Assembly (NCBI GenBank): GCA_022767125.1
Contig: JALEPZ010000043.1
Span: forward strand, 1 to 54,042
Direction of reading: 5' to 3'
DNA: 54,042 bases
Origin: Phocaeicola plebeius
GTDB lineage: Bacteria; Bacteroidota; Bacteroidia; Bacteroidales; Bacteroidaceae
The notes under the pieces are model-generated. The model saw only the letters and a program-made list of their open reading frames with translations, made no database searches and was not told the DNA's origin. This document shows positions 53,774-54,042 of this stretch, piece by piece (within the stretch, counting starts at the first letter, position 1; each line of letters opens with the position of its first letter). The translations under genes were made by a program, and so were the position numbers.

Positions 53774-53795
53774 CCATGCAGTAAACAATAAAAAA

Positions 53796-53813
53796 GGTTG
53801 TAGTCATACAACC
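53796..53813. promoter_or_regulatory. palindrome at the Fic promoter, possible operator
   Basis: GGTTGTA (53796-53802) and TACAACC (53807-53813) form a perfect 7-bp inverted repeat around 4 nt. It ends 17 bp before the -7 box, thus covering the expected -33 region. Confidence 0.5.
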
Positions 53814-53830
53814 ATATTGAAAACATTTTG

Positions 53831-53838
53831 TATATTTG
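53831..53838 (+). promoter_or_regulatory. -7 box of the Fic gene
   Basis: TATATTTG fits TAnnTTTG. The leader to the ATG at 53867 is about 22 nt. Confidence 0.6.
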
Positions 53839-53866
53839 CACTGTATGATACTAAATAAGGCGCTGT

Positions 53867-54042
53867 ATGAAATATCTTAATATTAAGAAGGCTTTGACTG
53901 CATGGCAAGAGTTGCAACCACTATCTGAGAAGGATAAGGATAGGCTTAGCCGTCGTTTTACTGTTGACTTCAACTATAATAGTAACCATATAGAAGGTAA
54001 TACGCTGACTTATGGCCAAACGGAAATCTTGTTGTTATTCGG
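53867..54042 (+). CDS. Fic-family protein, N-terminal part, cut by window end
   Basis: 59 codons are visible. The segment FNYNSNHIEGNTLTYGQTE matches the N-terminal region of Fic proteins, and it includes the inhibitory motif S-x-x-x-E-G (S39, E43, G44) that blocks the ATP site in self-inhibited Fic enzymes. Fic enzymes move AMP (or another nucleotide part) onto target hydroxyls. The catalytic HPFxxGNG motif would lie beyond the window. Since the inhibitory helix is N-terminal in the same chain, this would be a class II type with no separate antitoxin. An alternative ATG at 53845 is closed by an early stop. Confidence 0.85.
   Translation, partial: MKYLNIKKALTAWQELQPLSEKDKDRLSRRFTVDFNYNSNHIEGNTLTYGQTEILLLF

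Noticed and set aside
53737..53784. 15-codon leader peptide gene (begins MAVFAVTV)
   Set aside because: It arises from two tandem 23-24 bp units and has no conserved feature; kept only as a note in the repeat entry.

Overview
This window is one stretch of a Bacteroidota chromosome, almost certainly order Bacteroidales. Three things point there: the promoters carry the TAnnTTTG -7 box of this phylum with little Shine-Dalgarno signal; many secreted lipoproteins are present, one with an acidic surface-export signal straight after its cysteine; and several gene orders are typical of the group (rsfS-ftsH-cdsA, surE-lpxB divergent from parA-parB-DUF5683-lytic transglycosylase-relA/spoT, DUF4199 with a family 2 glycosyltransferase). 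The DNA is G+C-rich up to about 51.9 kb and then becomes visibly A+T-rich. The genus cannot be fixed from the sequence alone.

Layout. 1-86: part of a probable SRP RNA on the minus strand. 0.2-4.6 kb: one plus-strand run (DUF4199 membrane protein, glycosyltransferase, two envelope proteins, manganese exporter MntP, ApbE flavin transferase). 4.6-6.1 kb: minus-strand thioesterase and DUF2027/Smr protein. 6.2-8.6 kb: secreted metallophosphatase and queA. 8.7-26.5 kb: a carbohydrate region with GH20 hexosaminidase, a secreted EEP-family hydrolase, GH92 alpha-mannosidase, two paralogous (alpha/alpha)6-type lipoprotein hydrolases, an AraC regulator, mannose-6-phosphate isomerase with an extra N-terminal domain, a ROK kinase, an MFS sugar transporter, a GH95-like enzyme and a GH33 sialidase. 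It has no SusC/SusD pair. 26.5-29 kb: YitT protein, two tRNA-Gln genes, inositol-monophosphatase family enzyme. 29.1-34.3 kb: rsfS, ftsH, cdsA, and convergent surE-lpxB. 34.4-40.6 kb: parA, parB, DUF5683, MltD-like transglycosylase, relA/spoT. 40.6-51.9 kb: msrA; a TPR protein, TonB-dependent receptor and surface lipoprotein module; ung; lptD; an HD-domain protein; and a NamZ-like muramidase. 51.9-54.0 kb: a gene-poor, A+T-rich tract with several repeats, a six-bladed-propeller lipoprotein and the start of a Fic-family gene, probably the edge of an accessory region.

How it fits together. Much of the window serves the envelope: lipid precursors (CdsA), lipid A (LpxB), LPS export (LptD), peptidoglycan turnover (MltD-like, NamZ), membrane quality control (FtsH). 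The carbohydrate region would trim sialic acid, N-acetylhexosamine, mannose and possibly fucose from a glycan such as a host N-glycan; the ManA/ROK/MFS genes would import and phosphorylate mannose or a related sugar and send it to fructose-6-phosphate, probably under the AraC regulator. The least understood items are the TPR/TonB receptor/lipoprotein module, a REP-like repeat family whose two hairpin types keep a constant loop while the stem covaries, and a recurring 13-14 bp back-to-back promoter module.
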